From positions 62,001-126,000 of the forward strand of contig JAKFXN010000001.1 in NCBI GenBank assembly GCA_021731405.1: a DNA stretch of 64,000 nt. The letters are read 5' to 3'. The notes under the pieces were generated by a model. The model ran no database searches and was not told where the DNA came from. It saw nothing but the letters and a program-made list of their open reading frames with translations. A program made the translations under genes and the position numbers. The stretch is from Candidatus Parcubacteria bacterium (GTDB lineage Bacteria > Patescibacteria > Paceibacteria > UBA9973 > UBA918). Positions 1 to 8,900 of this stretch are shown one piece after another. Position 1 is the first letter of the stretch. The number at the start of each line of letters is the position of its first letter.

Positions 1-275
1 GTTGCCCGAACTTGCTTGTAGCGATTAGCGAGCATCGCTTCCCCCTGTCCTGATCCTCCAAAAACAATTCCGCGGGCTGTTTCCGGTGAAGCGCTCACAG
101 CGGCAGCTGCCAGACTAATGAAGTCTGGGAAGTCATCTCCCACGTCATACACTTTTGCGCCATGATCAACAATCTTAAGCCCTTCTTCCTTCAACCATTC
201 CGAGATAATTTCTTTGTACTCAAAACCAGCATGGTCAGAAGCGAGGTGAATAGTTTTGCTGGTATCAAGCGACAT
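1..275 (-). CDS. rpiB: Ribose-5-phosphate isomerase B (3' end cut by the window edge)
   Basis: The start codon is at 275 and the frame stays open to the window edge, so about 91 N-terminal residues are visible and the C-terminus is missing. RpiB interconverts ribose-5-phosphate and ribulose-5-phosphate in the cytoplasm. The N-terminal SDHAGFEYK motif and the later GGSGQGEAMLANRYK stretch are typical of the RpiB/LacA family. The Cys that acts in E. coli RpiB (CGTG loop) is absent. The loop reads GGSGQGE, as in mycobacterial RpiB, where a Glu is thought to be the base. The gene starts 6 bp after the gap stop codon, so the two are probably cotranscribed, linking glycolysis and pentose-phosphate sugar exchange. 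Family assignment is firm; the choice of catalytic residue is inferred. Confidence 0.9.
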   Translation of the reverse strand, partial: MSLDTSKTIHLASDHAGFEYKEIISEWLKEEGLKIVDHGAKVYDVGDDFPDFISLAAAAVSASPETARGIVFGGSGQGEAMLANRYKQVRA

Positions 276-281
276 AGTGTT

Positions 282-1307
282 TTAGCCGACATGCTTGGCA
301 GATTCACGTACATGCTCAACGAGGGTTTGGGTGTAACTTGTTTCGTTGTCGTACCAAGCGAGTACCTTCACAAGATTTCCATCTACTACCTTGGTAAAAG
401 ATAAGTCAGCAATTGAACCGACGCGTGAACCGATAATATCAGTTGAAACAATCTCCTCACTGGTAACTGCAAAGAGGTGCTTCCATCTTGGTTCTGAGGC
501 AGCTTTCAAAAGCGCGTTGTTTACTTCTTCGACTGTCGTATTTCGACTAGCAATAAAGGTGACGTCAACAATTGATCCAACTGGCACAGGTACCCGCATT
601 GCGATACCATCAAACTTATCTTTAAGTTCAGGGTGTGCCAGTGTGGTCGCAATAGCTGCTCCAGTAGTACTTGGTACGATATTAAGTGCCGCAGCTCTAC
701 CAGCTCTAAAGTCTTTCTTGCTTGGTCCATCAACCAGTGTCTGCGAAGCGGTGTAGGCGTGCACTGTATTGAGTACAGCTTTATCAATGCCAATTGCCTC
801 TTTAAGAATTGCGATAAGTGGACTAGTAGCGTTTGTGGTACAAGAGGCATTTGAAGAAACCTGACAAGTCTTAAGTAAATCATGGTTTACGCCCATCAGC
901 ACTGTTGCTCCGGTAATACCGATAGCAGCAGGATCTCCCTTTACCGGAGCTGAGACAACCACCCGTTTTGCACCCGCATCAAGGTGCAACTTTGAACCCT
1001 CATAACTCACAAAGAAACCAGTGGATTCAACCACGATATCAATCGCCCAGTCGCGCCATGGAAGTTTGTTTGGTTCTTTCTCTTGAGCAAAAGAGATTTT
1101 TTTGCCGCCAACCATGAGGGCTCCGTCAATTACTTCAACCGAAAAAGGTGCTCGCCCGTAAACAGAATCGTACTCGAGGAGATACGCCAAGTTTGCTAAA
1201 TCTCCGAGGTCGTTTATAGCAACTACTTCAAAATCAGGGTTGCCATATGCCAACCTGAAAAAAGTTCTACCGATTCTTCCAAAACCATTAATTGCTACTC
1301 GTACCAT
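282..1307 (-). CDS. gap: Glyceraldehyde-3-phosphate dehydrogenase (type I)
   Basis: This 341-residue protein has the usual family length. It catalyses NAD(P)-dependent oxidative phosphorylation of glyceraldehyde-3-phosphate in glycolysis. Residues 1-14 carry the Rossmann motif INGFGRIGR. The catalytic Cys is C156 in SNASCTTN and the general-base His is H183 in TVHAYTASQ. The second Cys of the usual SCTTNC motif is Ala here. The C-terminal WYDNETSYTQTLVEH is typical. No Shine-Dalgarno precedes the ATG at 1307. It lies 58 bp after the stop of the surface gene at 1366, and a weak hairpin (about 1340-1359) without a clear U-tract sits in that gap, so separation from the upstream operon is uncertain. 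rpiB follows after 6 bp. Confidence 0.97.
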   Translation of the reverse strand: MVRVAINGFGRIGRTFFRLAYGNPDFEVVAINDLGDLANLAYLLEYDSVYGRAPFSVEVIDGALMVGGKKISFAQEKEPNKLPWRDWAIDIVVESTGFFVSYEGSKLHLDAGAKRVVVSAPVKGDPAAIGITGATVLMGVNHDLLKTCQVSSNASCTTNATSPLIAILKEAIGIDKAVLNTVHAYTASQTLVDGPSKKDFRAGRAAALNIVPSTTGAAIATTLAHPELKDKFDGIAMRVPVPVGSIVDVTFIASRNTTVEEVNNALLKAASEPRWKHLFAVTSEEIVSTDIIGSRVGSIADLSFTKVVDGNLVKVLAWYDNETSYTQTLVEHVRESAKHVG

Positions 1308-1365
1308 AGAAAATAAACTTTATGACTAACTACCACTACTATAGCGAGAAATTGCTATATCTTCA

Positions 1366-2937
1366 CTACCGATTATCCTCAGTCGCTTTTGACCGACGGT
1401 ACAAAATAAAGAATAAGAGCACAAGCGCCAGAAGAAGTAGAGAAATGGTAGAGAAAAATGGTCTAACAGCCTCAACTAATTTGTCAGGAAACATCACCTC
1501 AGCAACGCTACCTACACTAGGTATAAACATGACTGGCTGACGATAGCGTCCGATAACACTTCGTTCGTAATCAAAGATTTCAACTTGAATTCGTGACGGA
1601 CCACTCGCTTGAAGCGGTGCGATGACTGCCTCATACGCATCTCCAGCTTTATTGATACGAAGTAAAAACGAATAGCTCCGATTTGGGTTAGTTGGGTCTA
1701 CCAAAGTAACGATAATTGATTTCAAATTATCAGGCAGTGCTTCTTTTTTAATACTAATGATAAAAGCTTCGTTTTCTAAAAGCTCAATGTTTTCACTTTT
1801 GAAGCTAAAAGTTTTGTCTCCCTGATTAAGGGTAACCGCATCAGTAGAAAAATTGAAATACGGAAGCTCAATTATGGGTTCTTCGGGTACAACCTCTGGT
1901 TCTAAGGGTTCACCGGTCCCGGTCGAAGTTGCTCTTTTGGTAGCTTTTGCTACCGCACCAGAAGAAACCGAACCGTCGTTCGAGATAACAAAGGCGGTGT
2001 AGTAGAGTGTTGAGTAATTAGAAAACGCGCCACTATCAAGAAACGTTAGTGCGCTACCTTCGTACACCACGGCTCCATCATACGGATCAAGTGGGTAACC
2101 CAAATGACTACGAACAATCCTAACCACAGCGTTTGGTACCGAAGGTGGAGTTATGTAGCTTAGACGCACGTCATTTTGCAGTGGAGTAGCAGTAAAGTTC
2201 CGTACGTTGGCAGGTGTCAGGTTCTCTCGAGCGATGGTTGTAAACTGACCTGAACGAAGCTCGAGGACTCGTCCGTTGGCAGCATAGCCAATGAGTTCAT
2301 AGAGATACGTAGTTCCTGGCTCAAGATCAGTGATGAGCGTCTGTTGTTCTTTGCGGTAGATATCATTAATGATATATCCCTCGTCAAAACTATTGTTTCT
2401 TCCCCAGCGTAGCGCGTACCGTGCTGGCATACTAGTCTCCCACTCAAATAGTGCACTGTTGGTGTCGGGTGTTATATCTAGATTGAGTAGTCGAAAAACA
2501 AGCGTCCCTGAACTTCCATTTTCGGTAGAGGTTGCCTGGGGAGGAGCGACTGGCTGCGCTGGCGTAGTTGTAGACAGAGCGTTTGAGGTAGTTGAAATAT
2601 TATAGAAACTATCAAACGCGTATACTTCATATTCGTATAGTGTTTCAGCCAAGAGTCCGGTATCAGCAAAAGAAGTGAGTGTAGTTGTAGCAATCGCGAA
2701 TCCGTCCCGCAAAAGCACGTACCCACCAAGCAAGAGGTTATCGGTAGCCACACTCCAAACAACATCAATCTGAGTTGCTGCTGTTGGGGTAACTGATAGA
2801 AGGGTTGGTGTGGTTGGTGGCTCAAGATCTTCACCGCCTTGTACCGTGATAGTAAACTGCGAAGTGGTTGCACCAAAAACTAAGCTTGGAAACAAGACAA
2901 AGAAGGCAAAAATAAAGCGTGGGAAGATGTACATCAT
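1366..2937 (-). CDS. Exported fibronectin-type-III-like surface protein with C-terminal membrane anchor
   Basis: The 523-residue protein starts with a signal peptide (about residues 1-22, ending near FPSLVFGA). Three beta-sandwich modules follow: FN3-like at about 38-130, a second at about 150-230 resembling the FN3-like N-terminal domain of purple acid phosphatases (WETSMPARYALRWG), and a third at about 240-340. A Pro/Glu linker leads to another beta-rich region, then a transmembrane helix at about 490-512 and a short basic cytoplasmic tail (YRRSKATEDNR). It is therefore probably displayed outside the cell and anchored at its C-terminus. Its ATG overlaps the TGA of the preceding gene by 4 bp, so it is the last gene of a four-gene exported-protein operon. 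No catalytic motif was recognised; adhesion or glycan binding is only a guess. Confidence 0.85.
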   Translation of the reverse strand: MMYIFPRFIFAFFVLFPSLVFGATTSQFTITVQGGEDLEPPTTPTLLSVTPTAATQIDVVWSVATDNLLLGGYVLLRDGFAIATTTLTSFADTGLLAETLYEYEVYAFDSFYNISTTSNALSTTTPAQPVAPPQATSTENGSSGTLVFRLLNLDITPDTNSALFEWETSMPARYALRWGRNNSFDEGYIINDIYRKEQQTLITDLEPGTTYLYELIGYAANGRVLELRSGQFTTIARENLTPANVRNFTATPLQNDVRLSYITPPSVPNAVVRIVRSHLGYPLDPYDGAVVYEGSALTFLDSGAFSNYSTLYYTAFVISNDGSVSSGAVAKATKRATSTGTGEPLEPEVVPEEPIIELPYFNFSTDAVTLNQGDKTFSFKSENIELLENEAFIISIKKEALPDNLKSIIVTLVDPTNPNRSYSFLLRINKAGDAYEAVIAPLQASGPSRIQVEIFDYERSVIGRYRQPVMFIPSVGSVAEVMFPDKLVEAVRPFFSTISLLLLALVLLFFILYRRSKATEDNR

Positions 2938-3701
2938 AGTGGAGTAGCCGTCAGTGTAGTGGTGGCAATATACGTACCAATTATCACTCCAGCTGAACCG
3001 CCAATGCCAACTCTAAAATTAAGGGTGGTGGTGGCACCAGCAGGCTGATTGGCTGACCCTTGCGCAATAATAATATCGCTTGTAGATAAGCCCTGCCAAC
3101 ACGCAAGGGCGGTATCGAAGCTTCCTACTCCGCACGTACCACCATTGTCTCTAAACTCAGCCACAATATCACTTCCTTCAGGTGAAAATCCAAACTGCGC
3201 ATCAGTGGCTCCTGTCACAAAAGAAAAGTCTGCCGCTGGGTCAACAGTAGAAACATAGTCCGCAATAGTATACGGGTCATTTTGCATGGCAGGAGCAGAC
3301 TCTGCTGCAATAGTAAGTTCGTATCCACTCGGGCTATCGGTAAGCACCACCACGCTGGTGGAGCCGTTTGAAGTACCCCCTGTCAGTCCACCCAGTGCTG
3401 GCAAGAGCGTAACGTCAGCCGCCTCGGTGATACTCAAAAAGACTTCCTGCATTTGCTGATACCCAGCTCGTAGGCGGTAGTTAGAACTATCCGAATCACC
3501 ACTTGCCACTTCTCCAGCAGTACTCTCAAGTGAATAATTAGTAGAAGTTGAAAGACCACCGCCAAAGTTTATACTGTCGCTCTGTAGTTGATAGGTTGGA
3601 CTAGTGCGTACTTGCGCTACTGATACAGATAACAGCGATACACAAAGTACCGTTAATACGACTGTCTGTAGAAACAATGTGTAGAAAGAACGAAATGACA
3701 T
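2934..3701 (-). CDS. Exported beta-rich surface protein, paralogue of the 4795-5514 product
   Basis: The open frame reaches 3776, but I place the start at the ATG at 3701. That lies 4 bp after the stop of the preceding gene and begins with a proper signal peptide (MSFRSFYTLFLQTVVLTVLC, cleavage near SVAQV). The mature part has about 230 residues, rich in Thr, Ser and Gly. It shares with the 4795-5514 product an organisation around GGTSNGSTSVVVLTDSPSGY, a C-terminal TTLNFRVGIGG motif and a TYIATTTLTATP ending, so the two are paralogues. A conserved Cys pair lies in the later part (NGGTCGVG and ALACWQG). No enzyme motif or membrane anchor is visible, so it is probably secreted or assembled on the surface, perhaps with the membrane-anchored neighbour. 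Function is unknown. Confidence 0.8.
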   Translation of the reverse strand: MSFRSFYTLFLQTVVLTVLCVSLLSVSVAQVRTSPTYQLQSDSINFGGGLSTSTNYSLESTAGEVASGDSDSSNYRLRAGYQQMQEVFLSITEAADVTLLPALGGLTGGTSNGSTSVVVLTDSPSGYELTIAAESAPAMQNDPYTIADYVSTVDPAADFSFVTGATDAQFGFSPEGSDIVAEFRDNGGTCGVGSFDTALACWQGLSTSDIIIAQGSANQPAGATTTLNFRVGIGGSAGVIIGTYIATTTLTATPL

Positions 3702-3705
3702 ATGG

Positions 3706-4773
3706 TTAGCCGCGACGCTTGAACTCAAATGTTCTAAAGAAAAATCGTAAAGTAAAGAGAATAATAAAGATGCCAAGGAAAATACCCCCTACCACTTTCC
3801 AAGGTAAGACCCAGAAGGTAAAGCTAAACTCATCAACAATATCATCGTAGCCACGGTTAATAAGTGCTGTAGCGGTATAACGACCAAACAACAGCTCTCT
3901 GTCCCAACTAATATCGCGAGTGCGAAGTGACTTAGGTAACACAAACCAAGGCTCAAGCTCTACAAAGCCTACCTCCTCACCAAACAAATTGGTAATACGA
4001 ACTTCACCATATGGGTTCACATGTACCGATCCGGTATTTTCATACAAAATCCGCATATCGATAGGACCTTTCTCAAACCACCATGAGGGACGCGCGAGTG
4101 AAAAATCTTTTGTTTCACCCCCCTTCACTACTTCTCCTGGTACTGTAATAAAAAATAAGGTTCCGATGCGAGCTACAATCGGCGAACGAGCCGTGCCAGC
4201 GCCGCCGTTGTCACCTTCATCTTTGACGGTAGACACCAAAACACCGCCGTAATATCCGCCTGGCTCAGCGTCAGCTGGAATACTAATAGTTACAGGCACA
4301 CGAGCCCGTTCCCCTAGATTAAGGGTAAACGAATTTTCTGGAAAACTAATGTAGTCTTTGATTGTGTGTGGGCCGCGCTCCTCACCCAAAAACACCATTG
4401 CTCGAGAAGCATCATTACTTCCTGCAATATCCTCAACCACCAGTTCAAACCTGCGGCCGTCACTGATGCGGTTTGAAACTGATATTTCGTAGACAACTGT
4501 CTGCCCAGGCTTAACTTCAATTTCTGCTCGACCAGGGCCAACCACAAAGTCCCCCTGATTCACCGTCCCAGAAAGCTTCTCGAGTTTATACCAAGGTGCA
4601 GCAGGTGCGGCCTCCTCAGTAGTTGAAGTGGCTTCTGTCTCTACAGACAAAACACTCTCGTCTTCTAAGACTTGAGTATTTTCTTGTGCAGATACTGCAA
4701 GCACTCCTATTGTGAACACAAAGAGTGTGAAGGCAGTTTTATAAGCTAATGTAATAACATTTTGTGTAGTCAT
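3706..4773 (-). CDS. Membrane-anchored exported beta-sandwich protein, DUF916/WxL-interacting-like
   Basis: The 355-residue protein has a signal peptide (about 1-29, ending VLAVSAQ) and an acidic Thr/Glu linker. A beta-sandwich region at about 65-200 contains PGQTVVYEISVSNRISDGR and a GGYYGGVLVST motif, and a second beta domain follows. A C-terminal helix (about 325-345) ends in a basic FKRRG tail. The order of domains (conserved N-terminal sandwich, GG-rich turn, second sandwich, membrane helix, basic tail) resembles DUF916 proteins that partner WxL surface proteins in Firmicutes. This rests on layout and loose motifs and needs a profile search. It lies between two secreted paralogues with 21 bp and 4 bp gaps, which fits a scaffold holding them at the membrane. 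Confidence 0.75.
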   Translation of the reverse strand: MTTQNVITLAYKTAFTLFVFTIGVLAVSAQENTQVLEDESVLSVETEATSTTEEAAPAAPWYKLEKLSGTVNQGDFVVGPGRAEIEVKPGQTVVYEISVSNRISDGRRFELVVEDIAGSNDASRAMVFLGEERGPHTIKDYISFPENSFTLNLGERARVPVTISIPADAEPGGYYGGVLVSTVKDEGDNGGAGTARSPIVARIGTLFFITVPGEVVKGGETKDFSLARPSWWFEKGPIDMRILYENTGSVHVNPYGEVRITNLFGEEVGFVELEPWFVLPKSLRTRDISWDRELLFGRYTATALINRGYDDIVDEFSFTFWVLPWKVVGGIFLGIFIILFTLRFFFRTFEFKRRG

Positions 4774-4794
4774 AGGTATGAGACTACACTACCG

Positions 4795-5514
4795 CTATTG
4801 TGGAGCTACCGTCAAGGTTGCGGTTGCAGTGTAGGTGTCGACAACGAGACCTGGATTTGGATTATTGGGTACATGAACACGGAAATGAAGGGTTGAAGTA
4901 GCACCAGTTACCGCATCTGTATCTCGGTCAATGATTTGGAAGGTGGTCGTCGCTGGTGTCATCCAACATCGATCAACAGTGTATCCCCCACCAGCATTGC
5001 AAATTGTACCGTTATTAAGGAAAGATTGATCGAGGTCAGAGCTATCAGCTGCACTCATAGTATAAGCAAAAACAGCGGCTGTACTGGCAGTTGAGAAGAG
5101 GAATGATGGCTCAAATGGATTAGTAGTACTACCGGTAGTACTTGCTGGGTAATCGCGGATAGCGCTACTACCAGTAATCTCTCCTTCCATTGTTTGGAGG
5201 GTGCCGTTATCGAAAAAGGCAATGTCCATAGTGTAGCCTGTTGGACTGTTGGTTTGTACCACTACTGTAGTAGAGCCGTTTGCTGTACCTCCTGTAATAC
5301 CGTTTAGAGAACCAGAGAGCGTTGTATTATTAGCATCAACAATGAACGATGTTTCACCAACAATTTCTTGTGAGATAGTGAATGGACCACTAGTATCCTG
5401 TGCCCTACCGACACGAGGCTCCGCAAAGAAATATAAAGCAAAGAGTACTGCCACAATAAGGACGGCGGCAATAAATGCTTGCGTGAGTGAAGTTAAATAA
5501 AATTTTGTGTTCAT
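4795..5514 (-). CDS. Exported beta-rich surface protein, first gene of the four-gene surface operon
   Basis: The 239-residue protein has a hydrophobic N-terminal signal (FIAAVLIVAVLFALYFFAEP) and no later membrane helix. The mature part is Thr/Ser/Gly-rich and predicted to be beta. It shares with the 2934-3701 product the order GGTANGSTTVVVQTNSPTGY, a mid-protein NNGTICNAGGGY/DRCWM Cys pair, and a final TSTLHFRVHVPN / YTATATLTVAP stretch. The shared Cys pair suggests a disulfide outside the cell. Its upstream region (5515 onward) is gene-poor and contains one copy of a 39-bp direct repeat. Function is unknown; a structural subunit of a surface layer or fibre is a reasonable hypothesis because two paralogues flank a possible anchor protein. 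Confidence 0.8.
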   Translation of the reverse strand: MNTKFYLTSLTQAFIAAVLIVAVLFALYFFAEPRVGRAQDTSGPFTISQEIVGETSFIVDANNTTLSGSLNGITGGTANGSTTVVVQTNSPTGYTMDIAFFDNGTLQTMEGEITGSSAIRDYPASTTGSTTNPFEPSFLFSTASTAAVFAYTMSAADSSDLDQSFLNNGTICNAGGGYTVDRCWMTPATTTFQIIDRDTDAVTGATSTLHFRVHVPNNPNPGLVVDTYTATATLTVAPQ

Positions 5515-5648
5515 ACGTATAATGTTGTTGTTAATACTTTATCCTTTAATTTTAGCAAAAAATGCGACTTTTTCTGAGCTTTTTTTGCTTGTTTTTGTGT
5601 ATAACTTAAGCAGAAATAACGAGCACAAAGTGCGAGTATATTTTGCTT

Positions 5649-5687
5649 ATGCAGGCGCTTAGCCATGATTCGACCCCACAGGGAGAA
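5649..5687. repeat. 39-bp direct repeat, copy 1
   Basis: The bases beginning atgcaggcgcttagccatga and ending ccacagggagaa are identical to those at 5841-5879. Similarity continues more weakly downstream (agctgcaaagtagaa here, ggctgcaaagcagaa in copy 2). It lies outside any credible gene. It may be a dispersed repeat family or part of a structured RNA; no terminal inverted repeats were seen. Confidence 0.85.
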
Positions 5688-5840
5688 TCTGGCTGTAGCG
5701 AGCTGCAAAGTAGAAGCTGTAAATCATCAGCCGACTATATTTTGCTTGACCTAATTTTTAAGGAGTGAAGCGACTAAAAAAATGTGAGGTGAATTGCGGA
5801 GCAAGAGAAAATGCCCTGGGGTAGAAATACTCTTGTGGTG

Positions 5841-5879
5841 ATGCAGGCGCTTAGCCATGATTCGACCCCACAGGGAGAA
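5841..5879. repeat. 39-bp direct repeat, copy 2
   Basis: Identical over 39 bp to 5649-5687. In this copy the segment accccacaggg can pair with an upstream ccctggggt (about 5814-5822), with a two-base bulge, giving a possible RNA stem that the first copy lacks. The palindromic terminator starts 27 bp downstream. Confidence 0.85.
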
Positions 5880-5905
5880 AATGATGTATGTGGGCTGCAA
5901 AGCAG

Positions 5906-5933
5906 AAACAAGGAGGCTATAGCCTCCTTGTTT
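5906..5933 (-). terminator. 28-bp perfect palindrome, probable terminator of the giant-protein operon
   Basis: The arms aaacaaggaggcta and tagcctccttgttt pair perfectly. On the minus strand the hairpin is followed by tttctgctttg and lies about 30 bp after the stop of the 2040-residue gene. On the plus strand it is followed by a T-run, so it could act in both directions. Confidence 0.75.
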
Positions 5934-5964
5934 TTGGCTAATTTTTCACTTACAATTCTAACCT

Positions 5965-8900
5965 TTAAATACCTCCACCGCCGCCAGAGCTACCGCCGCC
6001 TGCTTGGTGATACACCCTGACCTCAAGAGCATCTAGACGAATGGTATTGGAAGCTGGTTGCGCCGATACTCGAAGTCGGAAATTAGCTCCGCTAAACTGA
6101 GCTGCTGTCCAAGACCGTCCCCAAAGATCACTCGCACCACCCACAAGGTAGACTACGTCAGAACCTGCCATAGTTGGAGTAGCTTTAGCAGTAGTGTATG
6201 AGTTACCACTATCCCAAGAGAGTGAGACATCAATTGTTCCAGCTGCCGTACTACCAGAAGCATCGAGCTTCACCGCAATACCTTGAATAGTATTTCCGTC
6301 AGGAACATTGAAGTTAAAGCCATTGTATGACTGACGAAGATTGGTTGAAGCGGCAGTGGCATAGGTACCATCAGACAAGAGGGCGTTTTCTCCATTAGTC
6401 CACTCATTATGACTGTCTCCAGTCGCGTTTGGACGAGCGAAGTCTGGGTCAGCAGCAATATTTTCTCCGTCTTCTTCCTCGCCAGCGCCCACTCCTCCAC
6501 CAGTCTCACCTCCCTCAACAACACCTGCTCCTGCTGGTGCAGGATCTCCAATACGGGCAACATTACCTCCTCCACCTCCGCTACTATTCCTAAAATGTTG
6601 GGAAGTATTCACCGTCGTTAAAATGACCGGTGCGTAAACCGAGGTGGCCCCAAGAGCAGTTAACCCGAGTGCTGGAAGACTGAAGACTACCGAGTCTCCA
6701 AGCTGGGTCCCAGTAGTGTCAGCAGTGACCAGGTAATTGACTGACGTAGAGGCAACAAAGTTTTGACTGAAGGTCACTGCACCATGTTGTCCATTGAAAG
6801 TCAGAATTCCGTCTCCATCAAGAAGGAGGTCTCCTCCATCCAAAACTCCATCGCTATCATTGTCACGATAGAGATTGAAGTCGGAAAGATTGCTACTATC
6901 AAGACCTTGTACCCCACTAAGAGAGACCACCAGGTCAGTCACCGTTATCACTTCACTCTGTCCGACCAGATTGAAGGCAAAGAGCGGAACATCATCTTTG
7001 TTTTGAGCACTAAACTCATTTTCTACTTGTCCCGCTGCATGATTTGCAATCGTAACACTGCCAGTAATACGGATTGTTTGTGTATCAAGTGCTGCTGGTT
7101 CACCGGCTGTATTACCGTCTGTATGAAGCTCAAAAGCGCTCGTAGTGGTAGAGACAGCGGCAAAAGATCCGGCCGTTATTCCGTTTACAATAAGCGTATC
7201 TGAGGCAGCGAAGTTTTCTGTCACGGTAAGCACCAGAGTTGCTCCGGCTTCTTCATAAGATGCTGTAGTTGAAACCTTCCCCGCTGCCGTTCCGCCAAAG
7301 GTAAGATTGGTCGTACCGGTATTGAAACGGAAGTTTGAAGTAGTGGTCGCAATACTGATGCGAATATCATTTGCTGTAGTTATAGACGGACTAACACTCT
7401 CGGCAATAACCACTGCTCCGAGTGTGGTTGTGGCCTGCCCAACATAGAAGTGATACGGGGCGGCAGAATAAAATTCTATTGCTTCTGCTGGCGTAAACGG
7501 CCAATTCACATTGTTGCCACTATCAAGACATCCTATATCACAAACCACAGTAGATACATTAACGTTGTTTGAATCTTTTACATCTATGTTTGCTAAAGTT
7601 GTAGTAGCTGGATTTACATACCAATATTGACCATTTGTGCTTGAACGTAACAAATGCCTTTCACTTGAACTCGTTCCGGTAAAATTCCATTCTCCTTCAA
7701 TAGTGGTAAGGGTACCTGCTCCGAAAGTGGTGGTGGCAGTTACTGTCGCATTCTTTGTCAGGTCAAAAAATGTCGTTGTTCCATTAAGGGCATGTACAGC
7801 ACCAAGCAGGATAACTTCGCCCCCATTTGCGTCAAAAGCACCGTTATTAGTAAAGTCTCCGTTTGTGACCGAAAGCGCGCTTGAGGGTGCTGTAACACTC
7901 TTTCCCGCAGCCACTGTGAAACTTGTCGTTGAAGCAGTCGCTGTCAAAGTAACTCCGCCACCTCGACGAAGCACTGCGTCATCATCACCAACATACAAAG
8001 TTCCTCTACTGGTATCTATAGTCATCGCCCCAGTAAAGGTGGTGTCGCTTATAGTCTGGACCAAAGCCCAGTCAGCAGCAGAGTCACAGGCTGTAGATGT
8101 CTCACAACGAAACAAAATTTGTCCAGAACCAAAGCCACCAGCGTACAAAAAACCATGACCTGAATCAAATTGGAGTGCGGTTATACCACCTAAAGTATCT
8201 CCCACATCCGTATCAAGTCCAGTAATGGTAGTAAAATCACCTGAAGCATTACAATCACTGGAGAGTGGGCAGCGATAGATAATATCTGAAGATCCACCCC
8301 CGCCAGCGTACAAAACTTGATTGGTTGTATCAATTTCTATTGGAGTAAGATAGTCTATTCCAGCATTATTGATCACAAATGAGAAGTCGCCATTTGCGTC
8401 ACAGCTTGAGGATAGGACGCAGCGATAGATAGCACCAGCCCCACCATACCCGACAGTCACATACATCACATCGTTTACCTCATCAATTACAACATCACCC
8501 GAGTATCCAGAAATGGCAAAGCTTGAGAAATCACCTTGGGCATTACAGTCACTGGAAAGTGGGCAGCGGTAAAAGACGTTGTAATCACCACCGTATAAAA
8601 CATTATTTTGTGTATCTATACCGAGGGCATAAAAACCATTTCCGTCTGCGTCATACACTTCACTAAAGTCACCCGAAGCATTACAGTCTGAAGACAAGAC
8701 ACAGCGATAAAGAGCACCTGAAGCAGGACTTCCAACACCAACATACAGAGCACCGTTTACTTCATCTACTACTATTGAGTAGACAATCTGATGTGTCGTA
8801 TCATACGCCACTGCAAAGTCTCCACTGGCGTCACAGTTTGTGGTGAGGATACAGCGATATAAGATTCCGTTGTCTCCCGAACCCGCATACAAGACGTCAT

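Larger units (their letters stand above)
5515..5964. other. Gene-poor intergenic region between the surface operon and the giant-protein operon
   Basis: This 450-bp stretch holds no convincing gene on either strand. It contains two copies of a 39-bp direct repeat 192 bp apart, each followed by a looser shared segment (gctgcaaag-agaa), and a 28-bp perfect palindrome that looks like a terminator. A motif atattttgctt also occurs twice, just before the first 39-bp copy and about 100 bp later. Short open frames cross the repeats on both strands, but they look like by-products of the repeat and hairpin. A small RNA on the plus strand ending at the palindrome is possible but not shown. Confidence 0.6.

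Noticed and set aside
346..883. Open frames antisense to or out of frame with gap
   Set aside because: They overlap a highly conserved GAPDH gene and have no independent features.
5649..5690. tRNA T-arm-like string (gattcgacccc)
   Set aside because: No acceptor stem, anticodon arm or D arm can be built around it on either strand.
5511..5708. Minus-strand open frame of 65 codons upstream of the first surface gene
   Set aside because: It overlaps the start codon of the surface gene, crosses the 39-bp repeat and has no family-like or signal features.
5811..6020. Plus-strand open frame of 69 codons over repeat copy 2
   Set aside because: It reads through the terminator hairpin and into the 3' end of the giant gene on the other strand. 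Similarity to the frame over copy 1 is explained by the DNA repeat.
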